Below, piece after piece: positions 25,196 to 33,690 of a stretch of DNA of 64,000 bases. A program made the translations under genes and the position numbers. This DNA comes from an uncultured Prevotellaceae bacterium (GTDB taxonomy: Bacteria > Bacteroidota > Bacteroidia > Bacteroidales > Bacteroidaceae): NCBI GenBank assembly GCA_900316285.1, contig ONCG01000002.1:1-64000 (forward strand). Reading direction: 5' to 3'. The notes beneath the pieces are model-generated. The model was not told where the DNA came from. It ran no database searches and saw only the letters and a program-made list of their open reading frames with translations. Numbering within the stretch: the first letter of the stretch is position 1; the number at the start of each line of letters is the position of its first letter.

Positions 25196-26797
25196 TTAAC
25201 TCTCAACTTCGATGCCAGGTCCCTTCTTGATTTGCTTCAGCATGATGTTGATCTCTACGGCAAGCATCGTGGTGAAGAGGGCGAGGAAGATGAAGAACGT
25301 CAGAGCTACAGAGCCGCTGTTGATGTCGCTCACGGCAGCCCATGTGGGCAGCATGTCCTGAATGGTCCATGGCTGTCGACCCATCTCGGCTACAATCCAG
25401 CCTGCCTCGGAGGCGATGTAGGCCAGTGGCACGAGTGCTATGGCGAACCAATGCAGATACTTATGTTCGCGGAACGGCAGGTTCTTCCACAGGCGCCCGA
25501 TGCCCTTCAGTTTTTCCTGATAGACAATGGCGAGCACCAAGGCGAAGAACAGGATGAACAGACAACCCATACCCACCATGATGCGGAACGACCAGAAGCA
25601 AATGGGAATGCTTGGCACGAGCTGGTCGGCCGACTTCACATATCCATAGCCGAAGTAAGGCATGTTCTCCTTCAGCGTGGCCAGATGCCGTGCGGCGGTT
25701 TCCTCTGAGCCTGCCTTCTTCGCATTACGATATGACATCAGGGCATAGATGGCGGCGCGTCCACGCTTGATTTTCTCTTCGGCCGAGAGTTCCGTCTTGC
25801 CATCGGGTGTGGTATAGCCCTTCAGCAGATCGTTCACGCCGGGCACATAGCCGTGGAAGTCGCGTGTAGCCATGAACGACAAGGCGTAAGGCATAGCGAT
25901 GCGCAGCGGGGGTTCCTGCTCGTTCACGTAGTCAGGCTGTTTGAACGGGTTCACCCATGCCACTGCCGTCAGACTCTGGTCGACGCCACCGTTGTAGAGA
26001 GCCTCCATAGCAGCGAGCTTCATGGGCTGCGACTTTGCCACCTGCTCGCCCGAGAGGTGTCCGGTGCCTGCAGCCAACAACGAAGCCACAAGGCCTACGG
26101 CAGCACCAATCTTGATGCTTTCGATGGCCATCTTCGTCTCGCGCTTCTTCAGCAGATACCACGAGCTCACGGCAACGGTGAAGACTGCTCCGATGATCCA
26201 CGCCGAGGTCACCGTGTGGCAGAACTTACCCACAGCAAACGGCGAGAAGGCCACTTGCATGAACGATACCATCTCGTTGCGCATGGTATCGGCATTGAAC
26301 TCACAGCCAACAGGATTCTGCATCCACGCGTTGGCAACCAGAATCCACCAAGCCGAGATGGTGGCGCCAAGACCGGTGAGCCAGGTAGCAGCCAGGTGGA
26401 AGCCTTTCGACACCTTGTTCCATCCGAAGTACATCACGGCCACGAAGGTAGACTCCATGAAGAAGGCCACGATACCCTCAATGGCAAGAGGTGCGCCGAA
26501 GATGTCGCCCACGAACCACGAGTAGTTCGACCAGTTGGTACCGAACTCAAACTCCAGAATGATGCCTGTGGCCACACCCATAGCGAAGTTGATGCCGAAC
26601 AGTTTCTGCCAGAACTTCGCCGTGTCGCGCCAGAAGCGTTTCTTCGTGCGGTAGTAGCACGTCTCCATGATTCCCATGATGACGGCCAGACCCAGTGTCA
26701 GCGGTACGAACAGCCAATGATAGATGGCGGTCAGCGCAAATTGCGCACGCGACCAGTCGATCGTACCTGTTGTAATGTCTAATAACAAATTCTGCAT
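25196..26797 (-). CDS. cydA: Cytochrome bd ubiquinol oxidase subunit I
   Basis: A 533-residue protein. It carries the helix-I heme ligand region ALTAIYHWLFVPLTLGLAV with its His near residue 27, the Q-loop start LSGEQVAKSQPMKLAAMEAL with the Lys and Glu of the quinol site, and the GRQPWTIQDMLPT motif near 455. The Q-loop insertion is of the short type. It binds heme b558/b595/d and oxidises quinol in the inner membrane. It is the second gene of the operon. A minisatellite of TGTCACGTATGTC units lies in its upstream gap, within the same transcript. Confidence 0.97.
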   Translation of the reverse strand: MQNLLLDITTGTIDWSRAQFALTAIYHWLFVPLTLGLAVIMGIMETCYYRTKKRFWRDTAKFWQKLFGINFAMGVATGIILEFEFGTNWSNYSWFVGDIFGAPLAIEGIVAFFMESTFVAVMYFGWNKVSKGFHLAATWLTGLGATISAWWILVANAWMQNPVGCEFNADTMRNEMVSFMQVAFSPFAVGKFCHTVTSAWIIGAVFTVAVSSWYLLKKRETKMAIESIKIGAAVGLVASLLAAGTGHLSGEQVAKSQPMKLAAMEALYNGGVDQSLTAVAWVNPFKQPDYVNEQEPPLRIAMPYALSFMATRDFHGYVPGVNDLLKGYTTPDGKTELSAEEKIKRGRAAIYALMSYRNAKKAGSEETAARHLATLKENMPYFGYGYVKSADQLVPSIPICFWSFRIMVGMGCLFILFFALVLAIVYQEKLKGIGRLWKNLPFREHKYLHWFAIALVPLAYIASEAGWIVAEMGRQPWTIQDMLPTWAAVSDINSGSVALTFFIFLALFTTMLAVEINIMLKQIKKGPGIEVES

Positions 26798-26850
26798 AGT
26801 TTATAAGTTTATAAGATTTGAGTTTCTAGTTTCTTATCTTTCATTCGTCT

Positions 26851-26956
26851 GTCATGTATGTCTAAAAAAAGGTTCGTCTGTCACGTATGTCAAAAAAACT
26901 GTTCGTCTGTCACGTATGTCTAAAATGTCACGTATGTCTAAAATGTCACGTATGTC
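26851..26956. repeat. Minisatellite between the DUF4492 gene and cydA
   Basis: Five copies of GTCACGTATGTC (first copy GTCATGTATGTC) starting at 26851, 26880, 26909, 26927 and 26945. The spacing is 29, 29, 18 and 18 bp, separated by A-rich runs. It is inside the presumed cyd transcript. Confidence 0.9.
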
Positions 26957-26970
26957 TAAAAACATCTGTC

Positions 26971-27189
26971 TTATATGTCCTTTGTAAGTTCTGTTGCCAC
27001 ATACTCCGCCTCCTGTCCCTTTTCGGCGTGCTGCTTCAGGAAGTTCGGGAAGAAGAATATTTTCAGGATGACGAAGATAACAAATAGTTTAATGAGGATA
27101 ATGGCCCACAGCGTCTTGCCGAGTGTCATGTGGCGGAACCCATCGTAGTACAGGTCCCATGCGCGATACCAAAATCCATCCTTCTTCAT
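26971..27189 (-). CDS. DUF4492 family small membrane protein of the cyd operon
   Basis: A 72-residue protein with one long hydrophobic helix (LWAIILIKLFVIFVILKIFF, residues 27-46), preceded by an aromatic amphipathic start (FWYRAWDLYYDGFRHMTLGK) and followed by a polar tail. This family occurs just before cydA in Bacteroidetes and may act like a small accessory subunit of the bd oxidase. That role is inferred from position. Promoter box TATCTTTG lies at 27222-27229. Confidence 0.88.
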   Translation of the reverse strand: MKKDGFWYRAWDLYYDGFRHMTLGKTLWAIILIKLFVIFVILKIFFFPNFLKQHAEKGQEAEYVATELTKDI

Positions 27190-27221
27190 GGTCGTTGCGA
27201 TAGATTAGTCAAACATTTTTG

Positions 27222-27229
27222 CAAAGATA
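27222..27229 (-). promoter_or_regulatory. -7 promoter box of the cyd operon
   Basis: Minus-strand TATCTTTG followed by CAAAAATG, 32 bp before the first start codon of the operon. Confidence 0.65.
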
Positions 27230-27278
27230 GTGTAAATTGTTTTAACTGCAAAGAGAAAAACCATTTATTTTTTATCAG

Positions 27279-27498
27279 AACATTGCATTTAGTGTCTCAG
27301 AGCATTGCTTTTGGGGTCTCAGAGCATTGAGTTTAGCGTCTCGGAGCATTGCTTTGGGAGCCTCAGAGCATTGCTTTGGGAGTCTCGGAGCATTGCTTTG
27401 GGAAGCTCAGAGCATTGCTTTGGGAAGCTCAGAGCATTGAGTTTGGAACCTCAGAGCATTGCTTTTAGAGACTTGGGACATTGCTTTGACACCACTTA
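27279..27498. repeat. Tandem array, ten 22-bp units
   Basis: Head-to-tail units every 22 bp from 27279 (27301, 27323, 27345 and so on to 27477). The typical unit is AGCATTGCTTTGGGAGTCTC plus AG. The last unit is degenerate. Because 22 is not a multiple of three, the long frames that run through it are a by-product. There are no spacers. Confidence 0.95.
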
Positions 27499-27520
27499 CC
27501 CTACCATCCTACCTTTTTTT

Positions 27521-27740
27521 GAAGGCGGAAAGGCGGAAAGGCGGAAAGTAGACATTAAGCTATTTCGGAAGGCAGAAAGTGGACTTTTCTTAGTAAAAGT
27601 TTATAATAATAATATTATAATAATATAATAATTAATGTATAAAAATTCGTTGTTACCAATTTAAGTTCATTGTTCCTTACTCAAAAACGAGCCCAAAACA
27701 CCTTAATGTCTACTTTCCGCTTTTCCGCCTTTCTGCTTTT
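27521..27740. repeat. 39-bp inverted repeat with an A+T-rich centre
   Basis: 27521-27559 (three GGCGGAAAG-type units then TAGACATTAAG) matches the reverse complement of 27702-27740 at about 36 of 39 bases. The 142-bp centre is very A+T-rich (runs of ATAATAATATTATAATAAT). No ORF. It sits directly after the 22-bp array and before the ftsZ promoter. Confidence 0.8.
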
Positions 27741-27831
27741 CCATGTTTAAATTATCCAGTTCATCAGAGAGCAATAAAAGAAAGTTTTCTCCGCAAGCCT
27801 TGCGAGGTTTTGCGGTATCGGAAAAAAGTTG

Positions 27832-27839
27832 TAACTTTG
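27832..27839 (+). promoter_or_regulatory. -7 promoter box of ftsZ
   Basis: TAACTTTG followed by CAGG, 13 bp before the first ATG. The stretch just upstream holds a CGCAA-GCC-TTGCG dyad. This shows ftsZ is transcribed from its own start rather than from an ftsQ-ftsA operon. Confidence 0.65.
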
Positions 27840-27852
27840 CAGGCAAGTTCAA

Positions 27853-29355
27853 ATGACAACTATGGAAGAAGCAAGAAATGAGAAGATGCCAGTACTGGAC
27901 TTCGGTATTGTGGAGGACCAGTCACAGAATATCATCAAGGTGATTGGTGTTGGCGGCGGCGGACAGAATGCCGTTGGCAACATGTATGACGAGGGTATCG
28001 AGGGTGTGACGTTTGCGGTGTGCAACACCGATAGCGCAGCACTGTCGAAGTCGCCTGTGCCCGTGAAGCTACAACTGGGCACGGTGGGCTTGGGAGCCGG
28101 TGCTAATCCCGATGTGGGCAGGAAGGAGGCAGAAAGCAACATCGAAGACATCGAGCGGCTACTCGACGACGGCACGAAGATGGTGTTCGTGACAGCCGGC
28201 ATGGGTGGCGGCACAGGCACCGGTGCTGCTCCCGTAGTAGCAAAGGTGGCAAAGGACCGAGGCATCCTGACCATTGGTGTGGTGACGATTCCTTTCTACT
28301 TCGAGCAGAAGCGAAAGATTGTGAAGGCCTTGCGCGGTGTTGATGAACTGCGGAAGCACGTAGATGCTATGCTCATCGTGAACAACGAGCGCATCTGCGA
28401 CGTTTACAACGACACACAGGTGACGCTGAAAGAGGCTCTGAAGCGGGCCGACGACATTCTGAAGAACGCTGTGAAGGGCATCTCGGAACTCATCACCATC
28501 AGTTCGGAAGGCAGCATCAACCTTGACTTCCGCGACGTGGAGACGACGATGCGCAACGGCGGTGGTGCCATCATGGCCATCGGCCGGGCATCGGGCGAAC
28601 GTCGTGTGGAGCGAGCCATCATCGATGCGCTGGACTCCCCCCTACTCTACGGCAACGACATTGGTAAGGCAAAACGCATCCTATTTAATATCTATGCCAG
28701 CAAGGATGCCCCGTTCTTCGTGCCGGAGCTATCGGAGATTTCTGAGTTCTTCGACCAGCTGGACCCGAACATTGATGTGATATGGGGTACTGCCGAGGAC
28801 GACACGTTGGGCGAAGATGCCAAAGTCATCATCTTGGCTGCCGACCTTGACGACGACCTGCAAGAGAAGGAGCATCGCGACGAGTTGAAGGAAGCCGCTG
28901 ACGACACCGCCTACTATGAGAGTCTGATTCCAAAGCTCTACAAGCCGCTGAGGAAGACTGCTCCTACCCCAGCGCCAAAGGAGGAAGAGCCAGCAGCTGA
29001 TGAGCAGGAAGAGCCCAAGCTCACCGTCGTTTACCCTCAGCAGGAAGAGAGTGGCGAGAACGAGGAGGGTGTGTCCGACGAGTCTGAAATGCCTGACAAA
29101 TCTGATAATTCTGATTATTCTGATTATTCTGATAATTCCGACTATTCCGATAATTCCGACGAAATCAAAGAAGAGGCAAAGTCGCCGAAGCCTGCTACCG
29201 AAGAGCCGAAGCCTGCTACAGAAGAGCCGAAGCCTGCTACCGAAGAGCCGAAGCCTGCTACCGAAGAGCCGAAGCCGCAGAAGCCAGTCTCGATGGTGGA
29301 GCGCTGGAAGCGTTGGCTGGAGAGAAAGGTGACGGAAGTAGTGATGGATGAGTAG
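27853..29355 (+). CDS. ftsZ: Cell division protein FtsZ
   Basis: A 500-residue tubulin-like GTPase that forms the division ring. The GTP-binding core starts with IIKVIGVGGGGQNAV (residue 27 on) and holds the signature GMGGGTGTGAAPV, and the catalytic T7 loop is NLDFRDV. The C-terminal linker (about residues 380-480) is unusual: acidic, with a Ser-Asp-Asn/Tyr repeat and four KPATEEP repeats, and the protein ends in a basic amphipathic helix (RWKRWLERKVTEVVMDE) rather than an obvious conserved FtsZ tail. No ftsA, ftsQ or mur gene is adjacent. Start is at 27853, or the ATG at 27862. Confidence 0.93.
   Translation: MTTMEEARNEKMPVLDFGIVEDQSQNIIKVIGVGGGGQNAVGNMYDEGIEGVTFAVCNTDSAALSKSPVPVKLQLGTVGLGAGANPDVGRKEAESNIEDIERLLDDGTKMVFVTAGMGGGTGTGAAPVVAKVAKDRGILTIGVVTIPFYFEQKRKIVKALRGVDELRKHVDAMLIVNNERICDVYNDTQVTLKEALKRADDILKNAVKGISELITISSEGSINLDFRDVETTMRNGGGAIMAIGRASGERRVERAIIDALDSPLLYGNDIGKAKRILFNIYASKDAPFFVPELSEISEFFDQLDPNIDVIWGTAEDDTLGEDAKVIILAADLDDDLQEKEHRDELKEAADDTAYYESLIPKLYKPLRKTAPTPAPKEEEPAADEQEEPKLTVVYPQQEESGENEEGVSDESEMPDKSDNSDYSDYSDNSDYSDNSDEIKEEAKSPKPATEEPKPATEEPKPATEEPKPATEEPKPQKPVSMVERWKRWLERKVTEVVMDE
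29092..29271 (+). repeat. In-frame minisatellites in the FtsZ linker
   Basis: About seven 9-bp units of TCTGATAAT/TCCGACTAT type (29101-29163, partial unit before), then four 21-bp units AAGCCTGCTACCGAAGAGCC plus G (29188-29271). Both are multiples of three and change linker length without breaking the frame. Confidence 0.9.
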
Positions 29356-29419
29356 GGAGAGTTTAGAGTTTAGTGTTGAGAGTTTAGTGTTGAGAGTTTA
29401 GTGTTGAGAGTTACCGCTA

Positions 29420-30013
29420 ATGGAGCAAACGAAAACACCTGAGGAGATGGCCAGCGAGTTGCGAAGACTCGTTTGCGAGCTACAGCTGCAGGACCGGAAC
29501 GACCTGATCCTGCAAGCTCTTGGTGTTCCCTTGCTCGAGCAGCTGCGCATCGAGGCGGCACGCGGCAAGCTGAGCCGGCTGCTCATCACGAAAGACTATC
29601 GTCTGCTGTTACCCGACAACGGACAGCAGGAGGTGGTTCTGCAACCCGTGCACAAGGCTGTTTACCTGCTCTTCCTAGCTCACCCCGAAGGCATTGAGTT
29701 CAAGCATCTGGCTGACTATCGGCAAGAGTTGCTCCACTACTACCTGCTCGTAGCACCCGAAAGCGTAGACCGGCAGCAGGTGGAAGAGAGCGTCGACCGC
29801 CTCGTAGATCCGCTCGACAATGCCATCAACGAGAAATGCTCGCGCATCAAGCGAACCTTCCTCGAGCTCATGGACGAATACAGCGCCAGCTACTACATCA
29901 TCAGTAGCCACACCACGAAGCGCTTTGCGGGTTCGTCGCGCATCTGGTATGAGCGATTGAAAGTCGTCAACCTGCCCCGACAATTGGTGGTTTGGGAAAA
30001 AGACAATCCTTGA
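29420..30013 (+). CDS. Conserved Bacteroidales protein of unknown function
   Basis: A 197-residue soluble protein. The blocks PVHKAVYLLFLAHPEGIEFK, DYRQELLHYYLL, NAINEKCSRIKRTFLELMDE and LPRQLVVWEK resemble a conserved protein I have seen in many Bacteroides and Prevotella genomes. No known catalytic motif, signal or membrane helix. It follows ftsZ by 64 bp, a gap made of TTTAGTGTTGAGAG repeats, and may share its transcript. The central helix-turn-helix-like layout (residues 85-125) could bind nucleic acid, but that is a guess. Confidence 0.75.
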   Translation: MEQTKTPEEMASELRRLVCELQLQDRNDLILQALGVPLLEQLRIEAARGKLSRLLITKDYRLLLPDNGQQEVVLQPVHKAVYLLFLAHPEGIEFKHLADYRQELLHYYLLVAPESVDRQQVEESVDRLVDPLDNAINEKCSRIKRTFLELMDEYSASYYIISSHTTKRFAGSSRIWYERLKVVNLPRQLVVWEKDNP

Positions 30014-30146
30014 ACCGCCCCAAATAATATACTTACAAAACAGCTATTCATGGGACAATTGTTCTAAAATTCGCTAAAATTACAAAATTTAATTATATTC
30101 AAGGGTTGAACATCTGCGTTTTTTTGGTGTTTATAAAAATAAGGAG

Positions 30147-30154
30147 TACCTTTG
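30147..30154 (+). promoter_or_regulatory. -7 promoter box of the export operon
   Basis: TACCTTTG followed by CACG, 31 bp before the ATG at 30186. It shows the longer TTG-initiated frame at 30159 is not needed. Confidence 0.65.
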
Positions 30155-30185
30155 CACGTTGAAAAATATTAAAACATCAAGAAAA

Positions 30186-31055
30186 ATGAAGAAATATTTG
30201 ATTCCACTTATTCTGCTCTGTCTGCTCCTTGCAGGCGGACTGGTTTGGCTGTATTTAAACCTCGACAAGCAAAAGCAAGAAAACAAGGAGATGCAGGAGC
30301 TGGCCGCACTCGACAAGCAGGAAATGGAAAATGAGTATCAGCAGTTTGCCCTGCAATATAGCGAGATGAAGACGCAGATCAACAACGACTCCATCGTCGC
30401 TCAGTTGTCGGCAGAGCAAGAGAAGACGCAGCGTCTGCTGGCCGAGCTGAAGCAGGTGAAGGCCAACGATGCCCGAGAGATCACCCGTCTGAAGAAAGAG
30501 CTGGCAACGGTGCGCGCGGTGCTGCGCTCGTATGTCATCGAGATAGACTCGCTGAACCGCCTGAACCAGAACCTGCAGGAGGAGAACACCCGTGTAAAAG
30601 CTCAGTACCAGGAGGCTACACAGCAGATTGAGGGTCTGAGCAGCGAGAAGCAGTCGCTGTCGGAGAAGGTGGCTATTGCCGCACAACTCGACGCCATCGG
30701 CATCACCATGCAGGCCAAGGACAAGCGCAACAAGAATACCGACCGCATGTCGAAGTGCAAGACGGTGCAGGTGAACTTCTCGCTGGCCAAGAATGTTACT
30801 GCCCAGAACGGCATGCGTACGGTCTATGTTCGCATCACGTCGCCCACAGGTTCGCTGCTGGGTAATGCCGGTTCGTTCAACTATGAAAACCGCACGCTGC
30901 AATGCTCCATGAAGAAGGCTGTGGAATACGGCGGTCAGGAAACACCCGTGACGCTCTACTGGAATGTAGACCAGTCGATGGTGGGCGGCAACTATCAGGT
31001 AAGCATCTTTGCCGACGGCCACATGATTGGCTCCAGAAGCTTCAGCTTCAACTAA
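30186..31055 (+). CDS. Membrane-anchored coiled-coil protein, first gene of the export operon
   Basis: 289 residues from the ATG at 30186. An N-terminal transmembrane anchor (LIPLILLCLLLAGGLVWLYL, residues 4-23) is followed by a long coiled coil (about residues 25-165, rich in Glu/Gln/Lys/Leu heptads) and a C-terminal beta-rich domain (about 190-289) that includes RTVYVRITSPTGSLL and PVTLYWNVDQSM, looking like an immunoglobulin-type fold. Its shape suits an envelope spacer or scaffold. It is 30 bp upstream of the TolC gene in the same operon, so a role in the exporter is likely but unproven. Confidence 0.8.
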   Translation: MKKYLIPLILLCLLLAGGLVWLYLNLDKQKQENKEMQELAALDKQEMENEYQQFALQYSEMKTQINNDSIVAQLSAEQEKTQRLLAELKQVKANDAREITRLKKELATVRAVLRSYVIEIDSLNRLNQNLQEENTRVKAQYQEATQQIEGLSSEKQSLSEKVAIAAQLDAIGITMQAKDKRNKNTDRMSKCKTVQVNFSLAKNVTAQNGMRTVYVRITSPTGSLLGNAGSFNYENRTLQCSMKKAVEYGGQETPVTLYWNVDQSMVGGNYQVSIFADGHMIGSRSFSFN

Positions 31056-31085
31056 AAAGTGAACGTCTTTCTAAAACCAAATGAT

Positions 31086-32591
31086 ATGAGAAAGGTATTA
31101 ACGCTACTCACATTTCTCGCCATGCTGGTTCCAAAGGAGGCATGGAGTCAGGACGACAAGGGGACACGACTGCTCACCCTCGAGGAATGTAGGGCAATGG
31201 CTCTGAGCAACAACAAGCAGTTGCGGACGGTGCTTGTGAAGCAGGACATCGCCAAAAACATGCGAAAGGCTGCCCACACGAACTATCTGCCGAAGGTCGA
31301 CGCGATGGGAGGCTATGAGTTCTTCAGCCGCGAGATTTCGTTGCTGAGCAAGGACCAGAAGACAGCCTTTGCCAATCTGGGCACCACCGCGATGACGGGC
31401 ATCGGCGAACATGCAACGTCGGTGATTACCAGTCTGATTCAGCAGGGCATTGTCACACCCGAGATGGGACAGCAGATGGGAGCCCTCATCGGCAAGATGG
31501 GAGAGCCCGCAGCACAGCTGGGCAACCAGATAGGACAGAAAATCAACGATGCCTTCAAGACCGACACCAAAAACGTCTTCGCAGCCTCCGTTATGCTTCG
31601 CCAACCCATCTATATGGGCGGCGCCATCACGGCAGCCAACCGCTTGGCTGAAATCAACCAGGAACTGGTGGCCAACGAAGAGGAAGGCATGACGCAGAAC
31701 ACGCTGAAGGAGATTGAAGACCTCTACTGGACCGTTGTCTCGCTGCGCCAGAAGCAAAATCTCGCCTATAGCTATCGCGACTTGGTGAAGAAGCTCAACG
31801 AGGACGTGCACAAGATGATTGGCGAAGGCGTGGCCACCAAGGCAACAGGTCTGCAGGTTGACGTGAAAGTGAATGAAGCCGACATGCAAGTGACGCAGGT
31901 AGAGAACGGAATGGCTCTGGCCAAGATGCTGCTCTGCCAACTCTGCGGACTGCCGCTCGACAGCGACATTGAGCTGGCCGACGAAGGAAAGGACGTGCTG
32001 CCCTACTCTGCCGACGTTAACGACGCAGGCAACGATGCTGCCCTCGAGAACCGCAGCGAGCTGAAAATGCTGGAGAATGCCATTCAGATGAGCGAGCAGG
32101 CCACAAAGCTGGTGCGTGCCGCCTATCTGCCGCAAGTGGCGCTCACGGGTGGCTACCTGCTCAGCAACCCCAGCCTCTATAATGGTTTTGAACGGAAGTT
32201 CAAGGGTGTTTGGAACGTGGGCGTTCTGCTCCGCGTGCCCGTTTGGAACTGGTTTGAAGGCGAGTACAAGGTGCGCGCCAGCCGTGCAGCTACCACCATC
32301 GCCAACATCGAGCTCGACGACGCCCGCGAGAAGATTGAGCTGCAGCTTGAGCAATGTCGCTTCAAGATGAAAGAAGCCAACAAGCGCCTCGCGATGGCAA
32401 CGAAAAACCTCACCAGCGCCGACGAGAACCTGCGTTGCGCCAACGTGGGATTCCGCGAAGGTGTGATGGAGGCCACCGATGTGATGGCTGCCCAGACAGC
32501 CTGGCAGCTTGCCCAGAGCCAGAAGATTGATGCCGAGGTGGAAGTGAAACTCGCACAGGTGGCCCTGAAGAAAGCCCTGGGAACATTGTAA
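31086..32591 (+). CDS. TolC family outer-membrane efflux protein
   Basis: 502 residues from the ATG at 31086 (an upstream GTG in frame is less likely). It has a signal peptide (LTLLTFLAMLVPKEAWSQ), then the two-fold TolC repeat with long helices such as TLEECRAMALSNNKQLRTVL and ALENRSELKMLENAIQMSEQ, typical of the outer-membrane channel of tripartite pumps. An insertion rich in Gln/Gly/Ala (about residues 95-155) enlarges the first repeat. It works with the HlyD-type and ABC-2 genes that follow. Confidence 0.93.
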   Translation: MRKVLTLLTFLAMLVPKEAWSQDDKGTRLLTLEECRAMALSNNKQLRTVLVKQDIAKNMRKAAHTNYLPKVDAMGGYEFFSREISLLSKDQKTAFANLGTTAMTGIGEHATSVITSLIQQGIVTPEMGQQMGALIGKMGEPAAQLGNQIGQKINDAFKTDTKNVFAASVMLRQPIYMGGAITAANRLAEINQELVANEEEGMTQNTLKEIEDLYWTVVSLRQKQNLAYSYRDLVKKLNEDVHKMIGEGVATKATGLQVDVKVNEADMQVTQVENGMALAKMLLCQLCGLPLDSDIELADEGKDVLPYSADVNDAGNDAALENRSELKMLENAIQMSEQATKLVRAAYLPQVALTGGYLLSNPSLYNGFERKFKGVWNVGVLLRVPVWNWFEGEYKVRASRAATTIANIELDDAREKIELQLEQCRFKMKEANKRLAMATKNLTSADENLRCANVGFREGVMEATDVMAAQTAWQLAQSQKIDAEVEVKLAQVALKKALGTL

Positions 32592-32657
32592 ACTGAAATT
32601 CGACAAAATAGATAACTGAAAATTGATAACTGATAACTGATAATTACACATAGCATC

Positions 32658-33644
32658 ATGTCAGCAAAAACCCAACATAACAACATTCTGCTCGCCGTAC
32701 TTGGATTCGTAACGGTGGTCATTGTCGTAGGACTCATTGGTTTCTTCCTGCTCGACCGTTCACCTGACATCATACAAGGAGAAGTGGAAGTGAGCGAGTA
32801 TCGCATTTCGTCGAAGGTGCCCGGACGCATTCTGGAACTACGTGTGAACGAAGGCGACTACGTGCATGTGGGCGACACACTCGCCATCCTCGATGCGCCC
32901 GAGGTGCAGGCCAAGAAGACTCAGGCTCAGAGCGCCGAGGACGCTGCTGCTGCCTTGAGCGATATGGCTCAGGCCGGAGCCCGTCAGGAACAGGTGAGCG
33001 GTGCTTACCAGCTGTGGCAGCAGGCCAAGGCTGGACTCGAGATTGCCCAGAAGACCTACGAACGTGTGCAACGTCTCTACGACGAAGGAGTGATGACTGC
33101 CCAGAAGCGCGACGAGGCATTTGCCAGCTATAAAGCCCTGCAGGCACAGGAGAAGGCCGCCAAGAGCCAGTATGATATGGCTGTGAACGGTGCCCGCCAG
33201 CAGGAGAAGCGTGCTGCCCAGGCACAGGTGAACCGTGCCCGCGGTGCCGTGCAGGAGGTGCAGAGCTACATTCGTGAGACCGTGCAGGTATCGAACGTCG
33301 AAGGTGAGGTGTCGAGCATCTACCCGAAGGTGGGCGAGCTCATCGGCACCGGTTCTCCCATCATGAGCATCTCCGTGATGAACGACCTCTGGGGAACATT
33401 CAACGTTCGCGAAGACAAGCTGAACGGCATGAAGATTGGCGACACTTTCACAGCTTTCGCACCAGCCTTCAACAAGGAACTGAAGATGAAGGTGTTCTAC
33501 ATCAAGGACCAGGGTTCGTTTGCCGTCTGGAAAGCCACAAAGGCCAACGGACAGTACGACCTGAAGACCTTCGAGGTGAAAGCCCGTCCGGAGGAAGTCT
33601 TCGAGGGTCTACGTCCCGGTATGTCGCTGATTATCAAGAAGTAA
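32658..33644 (+). CDS. HlyD/EmrA-type membrane fusion protein
   Basis: A 328-residue periplasmic adaptor with one N-terminal helix (ILLAVLGFVTVVIVVGLIGF). The lipoyl-like half motifs are ISSKVPGRILELRVNEGDYV near residue 47 and VSNVEGEVSSIYPKVGELIG near 212, with an alpha-helical hairpin between them and a beta-barrel after. It bridges the inner-membrane pump and the TolC channel. It lies between the TolC gene and two ABC-2 permeases, the order seen in Bacteroidetes tripartite exporters. Confidence 0.93.
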   Translation: MSAKTQHNNILLAVLGFVTVVIVVGLIGFFLLDRSPDIIQGEVEVSEYRISSKVPGRILELRVNEGDYVHVGDTLAILDAPEVQAKKTQAQSAEDAAAALSDMAQAGARQEQVSGAYQLWQQAKAGLEIAQKTYERVQRLYDEGVMTAQKRDEAFASYKALQAQEKAAKSQYDMAVNGARQQEKRAAQAQVNRARGAVQEVQSYIRETVQVSNVEGEVSSIYPKVGELIGTGSPIMSISVMNDLWGTFNVREDKLNGMKIGDTFTAFAPAFNKELKMKVFYIKDQGSFAVWKATKANGQYDLKTFEVKARPEEVFEGLRPGMSLIIKK

Positions 33645-33690
33645 AGGAGTTCAGTTGTAGAGATGTCAAGAAGGCTTAGAGCGTAGTCGT

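Noticed and set aside
27279-27498. CRISPR array
   Set aside because: Units are directly abutting with no unique spacers, and no cas genes are in the window.
27305-27628. 107-codon frame across the 22-bp array
   Set aside because: Its repeating 22-residue pattern is just the read-through of a 22-bp non-coding array.
31104-32651. 515-codon open frame on the minus strand
   Set aside because: It is antisense to the well-supported TolC gene, with a composition typical of a shadow frame and no family motifs.
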